This document shows positions 19,733-30,054 of a stretch of DNA of 64,000 nucleotides, piece after piece (within the stretch, counting starts at the first letter, position 1; each line of letters starts with the position of its first letter). The notes under the pieces are model-generated. The model saw nothing but the letters and a program-made list of their open reading frames with translations, searched no databases and was not told the origin of the DNA. This DNA is from an uncultured Pelagibacteraceae bacterium (GTDB taxonomy: Bacteria > Pseudomonadota > Alphaproteobacteria > Pelagibacterales > Pelagibacteraceae): assembly GCA_902610315.1 (NCBI GenBank), contig CACLVA010000004.1, forward strand, positions 23,315 to 87,314, read 5' to 3'. Both the position numbers and the translations under genes were made by a program.

Positions 19733-20623
19733 TCTTTTTTTATTTAAATAATCGTCAAAATAATCAGGGAGTTTAGCTTTAAAATTAAATTTCTTATTAT
19801 TTATTAAAAATTTTATCTTATAAGAATGAAGCATTAATTTTTTTTGATCTTTATTTTTAGATTTAATAATATTATATTTGCTATCTCCAACTATAGGATT
19901 ACCCATAAGTGAAAGTTGTTTTCTTAGTTGATGTTTTCTACCAGTTATTGGCTTTAGCTCAAGGAAACTGAAAAAATTGTTAGTATTAATTACATTGTAA
20001 TAAGTAATTGCTAGTTCTGAGATTTTTTTTTCTTTTTCATATTTAACTAAATTACCTCTTATTTCACCTTTTTTATTTTTAAATACACCATGACAAATAG
20101 CTAGATATGTTTTGTGAACTTTTCTTAATCTAAATAATGAAGTTAATAATTTCGCACTATTATAATTTTTAGCTATAATCATAACACCTGATGTGTCTTT
20201 GTCTAAACGATGAACTGAATAGGGTTTAGTATCTTTAAATAAATTACTATTAGAAAAGATGTCTATTAAATTATTTTTTGATTTTGTTCCACCTTGCACA
20301 GAGACACCTGACTTTTTATTTATCACTATAAATTCGTCATTATCTTCAATTAATGATTTCTCATGTTCATCTAAATTTTTTTTTGAAGGTTTATACTTGA
20401 TCGTTTTTATGTTTTTGAATTCATAATTGAAATTATAAAAACTTATTTCATCTCCAATTTTAAGTTTGTACGAGGAGTTTGTTTTTTTTTTATTTAACTT
20501 GATTTTCCCTTTTCTAATTGATTTTTCTAACAATGATTGAGGATATTTACCTATATTATTTTTAATCCATCTATCTAAACGCATAGTTGCATGAATTGGT
20601 TTTATTTTATAAGACCTATTCAT
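19721..20623 (-). CDS. rluC: 23S rRNA pseudouridine synthase, RluC/RluD family
   Basis: An RNA pseudouridine synthase with an N-terminal S4 RNA-binding domain (about residues 14-65, [11 protein letters not shown]...[10 protein letters not shown]) and the catalytic domain carrying HRLDKDTSG (138-146) with Asp141 as nucleophile. The later [11 protein letters not shown] block fits RluC/RluD. The length of 300 residues is typical. It begins 14 bp after rplQ, so it can be read as the last gene of the ribosomal supercluster. RluC versus RluD specificity is uncertain. Confidence 0.88.
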   Translation of the reverse strand: MNRSYKIKPIHATMRLDRWIKNNIGKYPQSLLEKSIRKGKIKLNKKKTNSSYKLKIGDEISFYNFNYEFKNIKTIKYKPSKKNLDEHEKSLIEDNDEFIVINKKSGVSVQGGTKSKNNLIDIFSNSNLFKDTKPYSVHRLDKDTSGVMIIAKNYNSAKLLTSLFRLRKVHKTYLAICHGVFKNKKGEIRGNLVKYEKEKKISELAITYYNVINTNNFFSFLELKPITGRKHQLRKQLSLMGNPIVGDSKYNIIKSKNKDQKKLMLHSYKIKFLINNKKFNFKAKLPDYFDDYLNKKRLII

Positions 20624-20637
20624 TTATCTTAAATCGA

Positions 20638-21078
20638 TTATGCGGGTATTTGTTTTTTGTTTTTATCTTCTGTTTTAGGGTCTTCTTTTTTTTTCTTTTT
20701 AAATTTTCTTTTAGCCTCAACATCTCTATCTACAAATTCAATAACTGCCATAGGTGAATTGTCTCCATATCTATAGCCTGCTTTAACTATTCTAGTATAA
20801 CCACCAGCTCTTTTCTCATATCTTTTTGATAGTGTATTTAAGATTTTATTGGCGTTTGTTTTGTCTTGTAATTTAGAAATTAAAACTCTGGTATTTGTTA
20901 AATTTTTTTTTTTTCCTAAAGTTATCAGCTTTTCTGCTTGAGGCTTTATGAGTTTTGCTTTAGGTAAAGTTGTTATAATTTGCTCGTATTTGATAAGCGA
21001 ATTAAGCATATTTTTAATTAAAGCTTTTCTGTGTTCTGATGTTCTATTAAGTTTTTTATAACCTAACTTATGTCTCAT
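20638..21078 (-). CDS. rplQ: 50S ribosomal protein L17
   Basis: L17 sits near the peptide exit tunnel of the large subunit. The N-terminus [20 protein letters not shown] is diagnostic, followed by [14 protein letters not shown] and the C-terminal [11 protein letters not shown] lysine-rich tail (about 125-146) extends beyond the 127-residue E. coli protein, as in other alphaproteobacteria. It is 1 bp from rpoA, as in the standard alpha operon. Confidence 0.98.
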   Translation of the reverse strand: MRHKLGYKKLNRTSEHRKALIKNMLNSLIKYEQIITTLPKAKLIKPQAEKLITLGKKKNLTNTRVLISKLQDKTNANKILNTLSKRYEKRAGGYTRIVKAGYRYGDNSPMAVIEFVDRDVEAKRKFKKKKKEDPKTEDKNKKQIPA

Positions 21079-21079
21079 T

Positions 21080-22108
21080 TTATATACTTTCCTCTAACTT
21101 TTTAGACAATTCAGCTATATTTTCAGGGGGCCAATTTGGTATTTCCATTCCAAGATATAAAGACATTCCATTTAAGATTTCTTTAATTTCATTTAAAGAC
21201 TTCCTTCCAAAATTAGGGGTTCTTAACATCTCGCCTTCTGATTTTTGTACTAAATCTCCAATGTAAATAATATTATCATTTTTTAAACAATTCATCGATC
21301 TAACTGAAAGTTCTAACTCATCCACTTTTCTTAAAAGGTTTCTATTAAATTCTGGTTCTTTAGGTGACTCAGAAATGGTAACCTCTTGTGGTTCATCAAA
21401 ATTTACAAACATTGAAAGTTGATCTTGAAAGATTCTTGCTGAGTAAGCTAGTGCATCTTCTGCTGATATTGATCCATTCGTTTCAACCTCCATGGTAAGT
21501 TTATCGTAGTCTAATGCTTTACCTTCTCTAGCTGTGCTTACAGAGTATGAAACTTTTTTAACTGGACTAAATAAGGAGTCAATTGGTATTAGGCCTAATG
21601 GTGGTTCTTCTGGTTTATTAAAATCCGCAGAAACATATCCCTTACCATTGCCAACTGTCATTTCCATATGGAAGTTTGTATTTTCATCTAAATTACAGAT
21701 TACTAGATCTGGATTTAATATTTCTATTTCATTTACGGGTGTTATATTTGAAGCTTTTATTATACCAGGACCTTTTGCATCTAAAATTAATTTTTTTGGT
21801 CCCTCAGAATTACTTTTTAATGCTAACGATTTTACGTTTAAAACAATATCTGTTACATCCTCTCTAACACCTTTAATTGATGTAAATTCATGAAGAACTC
21901 CATCAATTTGAATAGCTGTGACAGCCGTGCCTCTTATTGATGAAAGCAAAATCCTTCTCAATGAGTTTCCTAAAGTTAAGCCATAACCTTTCTCTAGTGG
22001 TTCGGCAACAATCTTTGCGTAAGATTTATCGTCACTAAGGTTAACATCTACTTTACCAGGTTTAATTAGTGACTTCCAATTTTTTATATTTACCTCTGTG
22101 TTTTCCAT
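21080..22108 (-). CDS. rpoA: RNA polymerase alpha subunit
   Basis: The alpha subunit (342 residues) dimerises to nucleate RNA polymerase assembly. The N-terminal domain contains [23 protein letters not shown], and the C-terminal DNA- and activator-binding domain occupies about 255-330 with [16 protein letters not shown] and the helix-hairpin-helix [14 protein letters not shown]. It lies between rpsK and rplQ, the universal alpha-operon position, with a 1-bp overlap with the rpsK stop. Confidence 0.98.
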   Translation of the reverse strand: MENTEVNIKNWKSLIKPGKVDVNLSDDKSYAKIVAEPLEKGYGLTLGNSLRRILLSSIRGTAVTAIQIDGVLHEFTSIKGVREDVTDIVLNVKSLALKSNSEGPKKLILDAKGPGIIKASNITPVNEIEILNPDLVICNLDENTNFHMEMTVGNGKGYVSADFNKPEEPPLGLIPIDSLFSPVKKVSYSVSTAREGKALDYDKLTMEVETNGSISAEDALAYSARIFQDQLSMFVNFDEPQEVTISESPKEPEFNRNLLRKVDELELSVRSMNCLKNDNIIYIGDLVQKSEGEMLRTPNFGRKSLNEIKEILNGMSLYLGMEIPNWPPENIAELSKKLEESI

Positions 22109-22551
22109 TAAACTCTCCTTTTTTTGGGTGGCCTAGTTCCATTATGGGGCATTGGTGTTGTATCTTTAATTGATAAAATTTTAAAACCTCTAGCTTGTAG
22201 TGCTCTTAATGCTGTTTCTCTACCTGAACCAGGGCCTTTAACTTCGACTGTTAATGTCTTCATTCCATATTCTAATGCTTTAGTTGCAGCTGAGTCTGCT
22301 GCTATTTGAGCTGCATAAGGTGTAGATTTCCTAGATCCTTTAAAACCTTTTTGTCCTGCAGATGACCATGAAATTATATTTCCTTGGGTGTCTGCTATTG
22401 AAACTATAGTATTATTAAAACTAGATTGCACGTATGCTATACCATTAATTATATTTTTTTTTACTTTTTTCTTTTTTGAGTAAGAACTTTTTTTTATTTC
22501 TTTTTGTTCTTTAATGTCATTTTTTTTTTCAGTTTCTTTACTTTTTACCAT
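22108..22551 (-). CDS. rpsK: 30S ribosomal protein S11, with lysine-rich N-terminal extension
   Basis: S11 binds the platform of the small subunit near the mRNA exit. The conserved core starts at about residue 35 ([19 protein letters not shown]) and ends [14 protein letters not shown]. At 147 residues it is longer than the 129-residue E. coli protein because the first 33 residues form a Lys/Glu-rich extension. There is no good internal start closer to the core, so the extension is probably real. It is 2 bp from rpsM. Confidence 0.97.
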   Translation of the reverse strand: MVKSKETEKKNDIKEQKEIKKSSYSKKKKVKKNIINGIAYVQSSFNNTIVSIADTQGNIISWSSAGQKGFKGSRKSTPYAAQIAADSAATKALEYGMKTLTVEVKGPGSGRETALRALQARGFKILSIKDTTPMPHNGTRPPKKRRV

Positions 22552-22553
22552 AA

Positions 22554-22937
22554 CTATTTTTTCAGTGGTGTTAATTTTTTACCAGCTATTGCTATAGCTT
22601 TACCTTTTCTTGTTCTAGCATTACATCTAGTTCTTTGACCACGTACTGGTAGTTTTTTTTTATGTCTTGAGCCTCTATAGCAAGCCAAATCAATTAATCG
22701 TTTTATACTTATTGAGTTTTCTCTTCTCAAGTCTCCTTCAACGGAAAAATGTTTATCGATATACTCTCTTATCTTTAGAATTTGATCATCGGTCAATTGA
22801 TTAACTCTGGTGGGTTTTGTAATATTTAAATCCCTACAAATTTGTTTAGAAAATTTATCACCAATTCCATATATATAGGTTAAGCCCACTTGGACAATCT
22901 TATTTTGTGGAATATTTACACCTGCGATACGAGCCAT
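22554..22937 (-). CDS. rpsM: 30S ribosomal protein S13
   Basis: S13 forms head-to-large-subunit bridges and contacts P-site tRNA. The N-terminus [10 protein letters not shown] and the C-terminal [19 protein letters not shown] are diagnostic; the length is 127 residues. A consensus-like promoter lies in the gap between adk and this gene, so the rpsM-rpsK-rpoA-rplQ unit can probably also be transcribed on its own. Confidence 0.98.
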   Translation of the reverse strand: MARIAGVNIPQNKIVQVGLTYIYGIGDKFSKQICRDLNITKPTRVNQLTDDQILKIREYIDKHFSVEGDLRRENSISIKRLIDLACYRGSRHKKKLPVRGQRTRCNARTRKGKAIAIAGKKLTPLKK

Positions 22938-22960
22938 AATTTAGTGATAAAATCTAGCCT

Positions 22961-22988
22961 TTTATATAAGAAGTTTATTTAATGTCAA
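22961..22988 (-). promoter_or_regulatory. Promoter for the rpsM-rpsK-rpoA-rplQ (alpha) unit
   Basis: On the minus strand a perfect TTGACA (22983-22988) is followed after 16 bp by TATAAA (22961-22966). It falls in the 54-bp gap directly after the adk stop. Predicted initiation near 22954 gives an untranslated leader of about 17 nt before rpsM. Confidence 0.65.
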
Positions 22989-22991
22989 CTT

Positions 22992-23555
22992 TTAAACCCC
23001 TAAAATATTATTGATTTTACTAGTAATTTCAGCGATTTTTAAACCACCATCAATTTCATTAAAATTAGGTTTAGTAGAGAAATATTCTAAAACAGGTTTT
23101 GTTGTTAACATGTAAGTATCATATCTTTTTAAAATAGTATTTAAATCATCATCAGATCTTTTTTCAATGATTTTTCTTTTTTCAATTCTTTGTACTATTG
23201 TATCTTTGTCAACATTTAAGAAAAAAATAAAATCTACTTTTTGGTCAGACTCTTTTAACAGTAATTCCAAATTTTTAGCTTGTTCCAAAGTTCTTGGGTA
23301 TCCATCAAAAATAAGTTTATTCTTTTTTTTAGGGTCAAAAATAACATTTTTCATAAGTTTATTAACAATTTCATCATCAACAAATTTTCCATCGTTCATA
23401 TAATTAATAATCTTTTTTCCAATTTCACTTTCTTTTTTAATTTCATCTCTCAACATATCACCTGTTGATATTTGAAAGTTGTTTAGTTTTTTCTCCAAAT
23501 TTTTTGCTTGTGTTCCTTTTCCTGCACCAGGTGGCCCAAATAGTATAATATTCAA
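22992..23555 (-). CDS. adk: Adenylate kinase, short form
   Basis: Interconverts 2 ADP with ATP and AMP. The P-loop GPPGAGKGTQA is at residues 7-17, the AMP-site block STGDMLRDE at about 30-38, and FDGYPRT near 83-89. At 187 residues the large LID insert seen in the 214-residue E. coli enzyme is replaced by a short loop, the usual alphaproteobacterial form. It lies 1 bp after secY, its common spc-operon position. Confidence 0.97.
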   Translation of the reverse strand: MNIILFGPPGAGKGTQAKNLEKKLNNFQISTGDMLRDEIKKESEIGKKIINYMNDGKFVDDEIVNKLMKNVIFDPKKKNKLIFDGYPRTLEQAKNLELLLKESDQKVDFIFFLNVDKDTIVQRIEKRKIIEKRSDDDLNTILKRYDTYMLTTKPVLEYFSTKPNFNEIDGGLKIAEITSKINNILGV

Positions 23556-23556
23556 T

Positions 23557-24837
23557 TTATCTACCGAATTTAGTTTTTTTAATTAATTGCTCATACTGGG
23601 CGCTCATCAATCTTGTTTGGATTTGTGTTACAGTATCTATAGCAACAACAACGACAATTAAAATTGATGCACCACCTAAATAAAAAGGTATTGGATATTT
23701 GGAAATTAAAAATTCAGGCATCAAACATACTAATGTTAAATATAAAGCTCCAATAGTTGTCAATCTTGTTAAAATTTGTTCAATGAAAATTGCTGTGCTT
23801 TCACCAGGTCTAATACCAGGTACAAAGCCACCATATTTTCTAAGATTTTCTGCGGTCTCAACTGGATTAAAAGTAATAGAGGTATAAAAAAAAGTGAAAA
23901 ATATTATACCAGCTGCGTAGAGTAACATGTATAGAGGTTGACCCTGTGTAAAATAAGATGCAAATGATGTTACTGTATCATTAGATGAAAAGTTAAAATT
24001 CGACATTGTAACAGGTAATAGTAACAAAGCAGATGCAAATATTGCTGGTATAACTCCGGCTGTATTAATCTTTAAAGGAAGATGTGATGACTCACCGCCA
24101 TACATTTTATTTCCCATTTGTCTCTTTGGATAATTAATTAATATTTTTCTAAGGGCTCTTTCCATAAAAACTACAAACATTATTGTAACAATCAATAATA
24201 TAAAAATAAAAATTATCATTACTGTTGAAATCGCACCAGTTCTTCCTAGCTCAAATGTTGTTACTAATGCACGCGGTATCTCAGCAACTATTCCTGAAAA
24301 TATAATTAAAGAAATCCCATTTCCAATACCTCTTTGAGTGATTTGTTCTCCCAACCACATTAAAAAAACTGTTCCAGCAACGATAGTTGTAACTGTTGAA
24401 ATTTTAAAAAATATTCCTGGATTAATTACTAAACCTGACGAAGCTTCCAAACCTACAGAAAGACCATATCCTTGAATTGTCGCAAGCAAAACGGTTCCAT
24501 ATCTAGTTATTTGAGTAATTTTTTTTCTTCCAATTTCACCTTGGCTCTTTAAATTTTTAAAATAATCAGATACGCCAGTTAATAACTGTACAATTATGGC
24601 TGAAGATATATAAGGCATAATACCTAATGCAAAAATAGCCATTCGGCTTACTGCTCCACCAGCAAAAACATTAAACATGCCTAATAACCCTTTTTGATTA
24701 CCTTCCATCATTATTTTTAATTGTTCAGGATCTATTCCAGGTAAAGGTACAAACGTTCCAAATCTATATATGGCTAAAATTAAAATTGTGAAAATTATAC
24801 GATTTTTTAAATCTCCAGATTGAGCAATTGAACTCAT
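23557..24837 (-). CDS. secY: Preprotein translocase subunit SecY
   Basis: SecY is the ten-helix pore of the Sec translocon. The 426-residue sequence shows the FGTFVPLPGID block, the plug/lateral-gate region GGAVSRMAIFALGIMPYISSAII and the C-terminal cytoplasmic loops FNPVETAENLRKYGGFVPGIRPG. Spc-operon context (rplO-secY-adk) is conserved. Its partner SecE is encoded elsewhere in the window beside nusG. Confidence 0.98.
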   Translation of the reverse strand: MSSIAQSGDLKNRIIFTILILAIYRFGTFVPLPGIDPEQLKIMMEGNQKGLLGMFNVFAGGAVSRMAIFALGIMPYISSAIIVQLLTGVSDYFKNLKSQGEIGRKKITQITRYGTVLLATIQGYGLSVGLEASSGLVINPGIFFKISTVTTIVAGTVFLMWLGEQITQRGIGNGISLIIFSGIVAEIPRALVTTFELGRTGAISTVMIIFIFILLIVTIMFVVFMERALRKILINYPKRQMGNKMYGGESSHLPLKINTAGVIPAIFASALLLLPVTMSNFNFSSNDTVTSFASYFTQGQPLYMLLYAAGIIFFTFFYTSITFNPVETAENLRKYGGFVPGIRPGESTAIFIEQILTRLTTIGALYLTLVCLMPEFLISKYPIPFYLGGASILIVVVVAIDTVTQIQTRLMSAQYEQLIKKTKFGR

Positions 24838-24843
24838 ATTAAA

Positions 24844-25293
24844 TTACTTATTAATAATCTTAATGTTTGAGCCTGATTTTTCTAATTTAGCTTTTGCTGA
24901 GTTAGATAAATAATTAACTTCAAGATTTATTTTTTCTTTTATTTCTCCTTTGCCAAGGATTTTTAGTTTTTTAAATCTTTTTTTTACTATATTTAGTTTT
25001 TTTAAAAGAACTAAATCGATTTTGTCAGAACTTTTTATCTTATTTGATTGTATAAAAGACTGAATTTCAGCAAGATTTAATGAACCTGTCTCTTTTTTAC
25101 CTATAATATTAAAGCCTCTTTTAGGTAATCTTCTATATAAAGGCATTTGACCTCCTTCAAAACTTTTTATAGCAACTCCAGATCTTGATTTTTGACCTTT
25201 TACTCCTCTACCAGATGTTTTACCTTTCCCAGATCCGATACCTCTTCCGACTCTTATTTTTTTTTGTTTTATTTTTTTCAAATTATTTAACAT
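24844..25293 (-). CDS. rplO: 50S ribosomal protein L15
   Basis: L15 is a late-assembly large-subunit protein. Its Gly/Lys-rich N-terminus ([22 protein letters not shown] region, about 18-39) and [15 protein letters not shown] are diagnostic. It has 149 residues. It starts directly after the rpsE stop with no rpmD (L30) gene between them. Confidence 0.97.
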   Translation of the reverse strand: MLNNLKKIKQKKIRVGRGIGSGKGKTSGRGVKGQKSRSGVAIKSFEGGQMPLYRRLPKRGFNIIGKKETGSLNLAEIQSFIQSNKIKSSDKIDLVLLKKLNIVKKRFKKLKILGKGEIKEKINLEVNYLSNSAKAKLEKSGSNIKIINK

Positions 25294-25791
25294 TTATCCT
25301 CTTTTCTCTATTATCTCTGAAATTTTTTTATTTCTGATAATAGAGATTTGTTTTGGTGAATTTTGTTTTTTTAAAGCTTTTAAACAGGCTCTTATTACGT
25401 TATGTGGATTAGCTGTTCCTAATGATTTTGCAACAACATCTCTTATACCTAAAACTTCGCAAACAGCTCTTACGGGTCCTCCTGCTATAATTCCAGTACC
25501 TTTAGGAGCGGCTCTCATCTTAATTTTGCCTGCACCGTCTTTCCCAAATATATCATGATGGATTGTTCTACCCTCTCTTAAAGGTATTTGTACTAAATTT
25601 CGTCTAGCTAATTCATTTGCTTTTTTAATTGCATCAGGCACTTGTTTTGCCTTAGCATGAGCTATACCAATTTTTCCATTTTGATTACCAACAACTACTA
25701 ATGCTGAAAATCCGAATCTTCTTCCACCTTTTACAACTTTGGTTATTCTATTAACGTGAACTAATTTTTCTATAAAATCATCTTTTTGCAT
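25294..25791 (-). CDS. rpsE: 30S ribosomal protein S5
   Basis: S5 shapes the mRNA entry site and affects decoding fidelity. The N-terminal dsRBD-like region has [23 protein letters not shown] and the second domain has [19 protein letters not shown]. At 165 residues it matches the family. It abuts rplR and rplO with no intergenic bases. Confidence 0.98.
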   Translation of the reverse strand: MQKDDFIEKLVHVNRITKVVKGGRRFGFSALVVVGNQNGKIGIAHAKAKQVPDAIKKANELARRNLVQIPLREGRTIHHDIFGKDGAGKIKMRAAPKGTGIIAGGPVRAVCEVLGIRDVVAKSLGTANPHNVIRACLKALKKQNSPKQISIIRNKKISEIIEKRG

Positions 25792-26148
25792 TTAAAATTC
25801 CATTCCATTTTTTCTTAAAGTTTCTGCAAACACCTTAACTCTTCCATGATATTTAAATTTACCTCTGTCAAAGTAAATTTTCTTTATATTCTTATCTAAA
25901 GCTTTTTTTGCTAATTTTTCTGCAACAATTTTAGAAATTGATATTTTATTTGTTTTAGCTCCAGTTTTAATTTCTTTTTCGATTGAAGAGGCTGATAACA
26001 ATGTCTTATTATTCACATCATCAATAATTTGAGCTGAAAAGTTTTTTAAACTTCTTGAAACACTTAGTCTGTATCTATCCGTTCCAGCATTTTTTTTAAG
26101 CTTATTCCTAATTCTAAATTTTTTTCTTTGAATAGTATTTAATTTCAT
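25792..26148 (-). CDS. rplR: 50S ribosomal protein L18
   Basis: L18 binds 5S rRNA in the central protuberance. The 118-residue sequence has the family start [33 protein letters not shown] and the C-terminal [23 protein letters not shown]. It overlaps the rplF stop by 1 bp. Confidence 0.97.
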   Translation of the reverse strand: MKLNTIQRKKFRIRNKLKKNAGTDRYRLSVSRSLKNFSAQIIDDVNNKTLLSASSIEKEIKTGAKTNKISISKIVAEKLAKKALDKNIKKIYFDRGKFKYHGRVKVFAETLRKNGMEF

Positions 26149-26687
26149 TATTTCTTTTTTCCTTCTTTTTTTAGAACATATTGACCTTTTTCTCTTATTC
26201 CTTTTCCTTTGTAAGGTTCTGGTGGTCTAAAAGATTTTATCTGTGATGCTGTCATACCAACTTTTTGTTTATTCATACCTGAAATTTTTATTGTAGTTTG
26301 TTTTTCAACAGTAATTTTAATATCACTTGGTATATCAAAATTGATATCATGACTAAAACCTAGCTGAAGGTTTAATTGATTTCCTTTTAAAGCGGCTCTA
26401 TATCCTACACCGTTTAGTTCGAGAATTTTTTCAAATCCTACACTTGATCCTATAATAGCATTATTTATTAAACTTCTATTCATTCCCCAAAGTCTTTTTG
26501 TCGTGTCGTCTAATTTTTTAGGTTTAATAGAAATATCTTTTCCTTCATTCACTTTTAAATCAAAAACATCTAAGTTAATTTTTATAGATTGTTTTCCTAG
26601 AGGGCCCTCAATATTTATATCAGAACCGGAAAGGATCACCTTTACTTTTTCAGGTATAGAGATGTTTATTTTTCCTATTTTAGACAT
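26148..26687 (-). CDS. rplF: 50S ribosomal protein L6
   Basis: L6 sits near the factor-binding site of the large subunit. The tandem-domain protein of 179 residues begins [15 protein letters not shown] and ends with the conserved [26 protein letters not shown] region (split signature EPYKGKGI). It overlaps rpsH by 1 bp in the spc order rpsH-rplF-rplR. Confidence 0.98.
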   Translation of the reverse strand: MSKIGKINISIPEKVKVILSGSDINIEGPLGKQSIKINLDVFDLKVNEGKDISIKPKKLDDTTKRLWGMNRSLINNAIIGSSVGFEKILELNGVGYRAALKGNQLNLQLGFSHDINFDIPSDIKITVEKQTTIKISGMNKQKVGMTASQIKSFRPPEPYKGKGIREKGQYVLKKEGKKK

Positions 26688-27082
26688 TAAAATACCTTAC
26701 AAATAACCTCTCCACCAATTTTTTGTTTTCTTGCCTCAATATCTGTCATGACACCTTTTGGTGTTGATACAATCGCGATACCTAGACCATTATTAATTTT
26801 TGGTAAACTTTCTGCGCTAGAAAATATTCTTCTACCAGGTCTTGAAACTCTTTCAATTACAGTAATTACCGGAGACCCTGAATTATATTTTAAATCTATT
26901 GTTAAAATATTTTTATTATCATTGTTTGCTACATTAAAATTATTTATATATCCCTCGTTTTTTAAAACATCAGCTATCTTAGCTTTAAAATTTGATGACG
27001 GCATTTCTACTTTTTTATGATTTCTCATCTGTGAATTTTTTATTCTAGCTAACATGTCTCCAATTGGATCACTCAAACTCAT
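26687..27082 (-). CDS. rpsH: 30S ribosomal protein S8
   Basis: S8 is a primary 16S rRNA binder in the central domain. The N-terminus MSLSDPIGDMLARIKNSQMR and the C-terminal GLGIAIVSTPKGVMTD are diagnostic; the length of 131 residues is standard. In enterobacteria S8 represses the spc operon by binding its mRNA; no such site was identified here. Confidence 0.98.
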   Translation of the reverse strand: MSLSDPIGDMLARIKNSQMRNHKKVEMPSSNFKAKIADVLKNEGYINNFNVANNDNKNILTIDLKYNSGSPVITVIERVSRPGRRIFSSAESLPKINNGLGIAIVSTPKGVMTDIEARKQKIGGEVICKVF

Positions 27083-27094
27083 AATATATCCTTT

Positions 27095-27400
27095 CTACCA
27101 ACTTGATTTTACCATTCCTGGTATTTTGCCTTGCAGACCCAATTGTCTTAAAGCAATCCTTGAAATTTTTAGTTTTCTATATACACCATGCGGTCTACCA
27201 GTAATTTGACATCTATTTCTAACTCTAGTTTTCGCAGAGTTTCTTGGTAATTTTGATAATTTTTGTTGTGCTTTAAATCTTTCTTCTAAAGGTAATTTTT
27301 TGTTCATAATTATTTTTTTTAATTTATCTCTTTTTTTGTAAAATTTATCTGAAAGCTTAATTCTTCTATTATTTTTATTAACAGAGCTTAGTTTTGCCAT
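27095..27400 (-). CDS. rpsN: 30S ribosomal protein S14, zinc-free form
   Basis: S14 is a head protein of the small subunit. The 101-residue length and the single cysteine (in RNRCQITGRPHGVYRK) identify the zinc-independent C- form. The C-terminus LRQLGLQGKIPGMVKSSW is conserved. It is preceded by rplE with a 1-bp overlap. Confidence 0.98.
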   Translation of the reverse strand: MAKLSSVNKNNRRIKLSDKFYKKRDKLKKIIMNKKLPLEERFKAQQKLSKLPRNSAKTRVRNRCQITGRPHGVYRKLKISRIALRQLGLQGKIPGMVKSSW

Positions 27401-27954
27401 TAATTACTCCTCTCAGTTTTAAACGGAAAATTAAATTTTTTTAATAACTCCAAACTATGTTCATTGGAAATTGATCTTATAACTATTGAAATATCCAAAC
27501 CTCTAATTTTATCTACTTTGTCAAAATTGACTTCAGGAAAAATTATATGTTCTTTCACACCAAAAGTATAATTGCCAAATTTATCAAAGCCATTTATTGA
27601 TAAACCTCTAAAGTCTTTAATACGTGGTAAAGCAATATTTACAAGTCTATCTATAAATTCATACATTCTATTTTTTCTTAAAGTTACTTTTAAACCAGCT
27701 TTAGTATCTTTTCTTGTTTTGAAGTTTGAAATAGATTTTTTAAACTTAGTCATGACAGGTTTTTGACCGGTAATCTTAGATAAGTCCTCTTCACAAGATT
27801 TCATAATTTTACTATCATTACCATCTATACCTAACCCCATGTTTATCACAATCTTTTGTATTTCTGGAGACATATTCAGATTTTTAAAACCGTATTTTTC
27901 TTTAAGAGAATTTTTGATTTCGTTTTTATAGAGTTCTTTTAATCTTGGTATCAT
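27400..27954 (-). CDS. rplE: 50S ribosomal protein L5
   Basis: L5 binds 5S rRNA and contacts P-site tRNA. The 184-residue protein has [25 protein letters not shown] and the C-terminal [27 protein letters not shown]. It overlaps rplX by 4 bp. Confidence 0.98.
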   Translation of the reverse strand: MIPRLKELYKNEIKNSLKEKYGFKNLNMSPEIQKIVINMGLGIDGNDSKIMKSCEEDLSKITGQKPVMTKFKKSISNFKTRKDTKAGLKVTLRKNRMYEFIDRLVNIALPRIKDFRGLSINGFDKFGNYTFGVKEHIIFPEVNFDKVDKIRGLDISIVIRSISNEHSLELLKKFNFPFKTERSN

Positions 27955-28196
27955 TTTTGTTTACTAGTCTCCTTTTTCTTATCTTTTTTTAAAATAACAA
28001 CATTTGAAATGTGTATAAAATTTTCCTTTTCAAATATTCCACCTTTTTTATCTTTTGTTGTTTTTACATGTTTTTTTATCATGTTTGTGCCTTTAACTTT
28101 AATTCTATGATTATTTCTATCTACCTCTATAACTTCACCAGATTTATTCTTATCTTTACCTGTTAATATTTTTACGTCTGATCCTTTTTTAATCAT
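27951..28196 (-). CDS. rplX: 50S ribosomal protein L24, short form
   Basis: L24 initiates large-subunit assembly. The KOW motif is visible in [24 protein letters not shown] (start of the protein, about residues 3-26). At 81 residues it lacks roughly 20 C-terminal residues relative to E. coli L24; the frame is intact and overlaps rplE, so this looks like trimming, not decay. Confidence 0.96.
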   Translation of the reverse strand: MIKKGSDVKILTGKDKNKSGEVIEVDRNNHRIKVKGTNMIKKHVKTTKDKKGGIFEKENFIHISNVVILKKDKKKETSKQK

Positions 28197-28565
28197 TTAT
28201 ATTACCTCTGGTGCAAGCGATATTATTTTCATTTGCCCTCTACTTCTTAGCTCTCTGGTGACAGGTCCAAATATTCTAGTTCCTATTGGTTCACCTTTAT
28301 CATCAGTTAATACAGCAGCGTTATTATCAAATTTAACTTTTGATCCATCGTCTCTATGAATTCCTTTTTTTACTCTAACTACTACAGCTTTATGAACAGA
28401 ACCTTTTTTAACTTTGCCTTTTGGTATAGCTTCTTTAACTGCTACAACAATTGTATCACCAATACTTGCATATCGTCTTTTTGAGCCTCCCAGAACCTTT
28501 ATACATTCTATTCTTTTAGCACCAGTATTGTCTGCTACATTAAGTTCTGTTTGAACTTGTATCAC
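28197..28565 (-). CDS. rplN: 50S ribosomal protein L14
   Basis: L14 lies at the subunit interface. The correct start is the GTG at 28565, giving the canonical [18 protein letters not shown] and 122 residues. This GTG overlaps the rpsQ TGA (GTGA), the usual coupling signal. An ATG 51 bp upstream in the same frame would add 17 residues that lie inside rpsQ and have no counterpart in L14. The C-terminal block [24 protein letters not shown] is complete. Confidence 0.97.
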   Translation of the reverse strand: MIQVQTELNVADNTGAKRIECIKVLGGSKRRYASIGDTIVVAVKEAIPKGKVKKGSVHKAVVVRVKKGIHRDDGSKVKFDNNAAVLTDDKGEPIGTRIFGPVTRELRSRGQMKIISLAPEVI

Positions 28566-28798
28566 TTGTTGTCCTCCATGACTTGAAATTTTTTTGTCTT
28601 TGAATATGGTCTGCATTCTATAATTTTGACTTTATCTCCATTTTTAAATTTATTATTTTCATCATGGGCACTAAATTTTTTCTTAACTTTAATTACTTTT
28701 TTAAATAAAGGATGTTGATATTTACGCTCAACCATAACAGTAATTGTTTTATTTGGTTTATCGCTAACAACTATTCCACTAAGAATTTTTTTAGGCAT
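28562..28798 (-). CDS. rpsQ: 30S ribosomal protein S17
   Basis: S17 is a primary 16S rRNA 5'-domain binder. The 78-residue protein has the family pattern [29 protein letters not shown] and [17 protein letters not shown]. It overlaps rpmC upstream by 8 bp and rplN downstream by 4 bp. Confidence 0.97.
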   Translation of the reverse strand: MPKKILSGIVVSDKPNKTITVMVERKYQHPLFKKVIKVKKKFSAHDENNKFKNGDKVKIIECRPYSKTKKFQVMEDNK

Positions 28799-28982
28799 TC
28801 TTTTTCCTCCCTATAAATGTTAATAATTTCGCTATAGTTTTTTTGATCTGGTTAAATTTTGAAGTATTAGTAAGTTGTCCATTTACTTGTTGAAATCTTA
28901 AATTAAACAAATTTTTTTTATTTTTTTCCAAATCTTTTTTAGCTTTATCTAAAGTTAGTTTTTTAAATTCACTTTTTTTCAT
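28791..28982 (-). CDS. rpmC: 50S ribosomal protein L29
   Basis: L29 lies by the peptide exit and contacts SRP and trigger factor. The 63-residue helical hairpin has [29 protein letters not shown], matching the family. It overlaps the rplP stop by 1 bp (TAATG) and rpsQ by 8 bp. Confidence 0.95.
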   Translation of the reverse strand: MKKSEFKKLTLDKAKKDLEKNKKNLFNLRFQQVNGQLTNTSKFNQIKKTIAKLLTFIGRKKNA

Positions 28983-29392
28983 TAAGAAAATCTCCTAATA
29001 AATTTGGTTTTAATTGGTAGTTTTGCAGAAGCTTTATACAGTGCTTCTTTGGCAATTTGCTCAGAAACACCATCTACCTCAAATAAGATCCTACCAGGTT
29101 TTACTCTACATGCCCAAAATTCCGGTGATCCTTTTCCTTTACCCATTCTAACTTCAGTAGGTTTTTTTGATACTGGTATATTTGGGAAAACTCTAGTCCA
29201 AACTCTTCCCTGTCTTTTCATATGTCTTGTCAGTGCAACTCTGGCTGCCTCTATTTGTTTTGATATAACTCTGTCTGGTTGTAAAGCTTTTAGACCAAAT
29301 GAACCATAATTCATAGTATTACATCTTGATGCATTTCCATGAATTCTTCCTTTATGTGCTTTTCTAAATTTTGTTCTAGTTGGTTGTAGCAT
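28982..29392 (-). CDS. rplP: 50S ribosomal protein L16
   Basis: L16 helps position A-site tRNA. The 136-residue sequence starts [16 protein letters not shown] and contains [30 protein letters not shown], split across the conserved central part ([11 protein letters not shown]). The length is identical to E. coli. It is 2 bp from rpsC. Confidence 0.98.
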   Translation of the reverse strand: MLQPTRTKFRKAHKGRIHGNASRCNTMNYGSFGLKALQPDRVISKQIEAARVALTRHMKRQGRVWTRVFPNIPVSKKPTEVRMGKGKGSPEFWACRVKPGRILFEVDGVSEQIAKEALYKASAKLPIKTKFIRRFS

Positions 29393-29394
29393 AA

Positions 29395-30054
29395 TTATTT
29401 TTTATTTGTCTCCTGACTAAATTCTTTTGAGAATATTTCACCCTTATAAATCCACACTTTTATACCTATAATACCATAGGTTGTTAATGCCTCAGATTCA
29501 GCATAATCAATATCAGCTCTTAATGTATGTGAAGGAATACTGCCTTCTCTTAACCATTCGGTTCTAGCGATTTCATTACCACCAAGCCTACCGCTTACAG
29601 AAACTTTTATACCTTTTGCCCCCAATCTTAAAGCTGACTGCATCGCTCTTTTCATTGCCCTTCTATATGAAACTCTTTTTACTAATTGTTGTGCTATATT
29701 TTCAGCAACTAAAAAACTGTTGGTTTCAGGTTTTTTTACTTCTTTTATATTCAAATTAACCTCGTTTGTTGTTAAAGCTGACAATTTATTTTTAATTTTC
29801 TCGATATCGCTACCTTTTTTTCCAATAACAAATCCAGGTCTGGAAGTATAAATGGTGACAAAACACTTTTTAGAAGTTCTTTCAATCATTACTTTAGAAA
29901 CACCAGAGTTTATAACATTTTTTTTTATGTAATCTCTTATTTTAAAATCCTCAATTAAGAATTTTCCAAAATCTTTTTTCTTAGCATACCAAACAGAGTC
30001 CCAGCCTCTATTAACACCAAGTCTATAACCTACCGGATTAACCTTTTGTCCCAT
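29395..30054 (-). CDS. rpsC: 30S ribosomal protein S3
   Basis: S3 forms the mRNA entry helicase site. The N-terminus [20 protein letters not shown] is canonical and fixes the start, even though it overlaps rplV by 17 bp. A KH domain follows ([17 protein letters not shown]), and the C-terminal domain has [17 protein letters not shown]. The length of 219 residues is slightly below the 233 of E. coli. Confidence 0.98.
   Translation of the reverse strand: MGQKVNPVGYRLGVNRGWDSVWYAKKKDFGKFLIEDFKIRDYIKKNVINSGVSKVMIERTSKKCFVTIYTSRPGFVIGKKGSDIEKIKNKLSALTTNEVNLNIKEVKKPETNSFLVAENIAQQLVKRVSYRRAMKRAMQSALRLGAKGIKVSVSGRLGGNEIARTEWLREGSIPSHTLRADIDYAESEALTTYGIIGIKVWIYKGEIFSKEFSQETNKK

Noticed and set aside
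28566..28616. Longer rplN beginning at ATG 28616
   Set aside because: The extra 17 residues lie inside rpsQ and are not part of L14; the GTG at 28565 gives the canonical N-terminus and a GTGA overlap.
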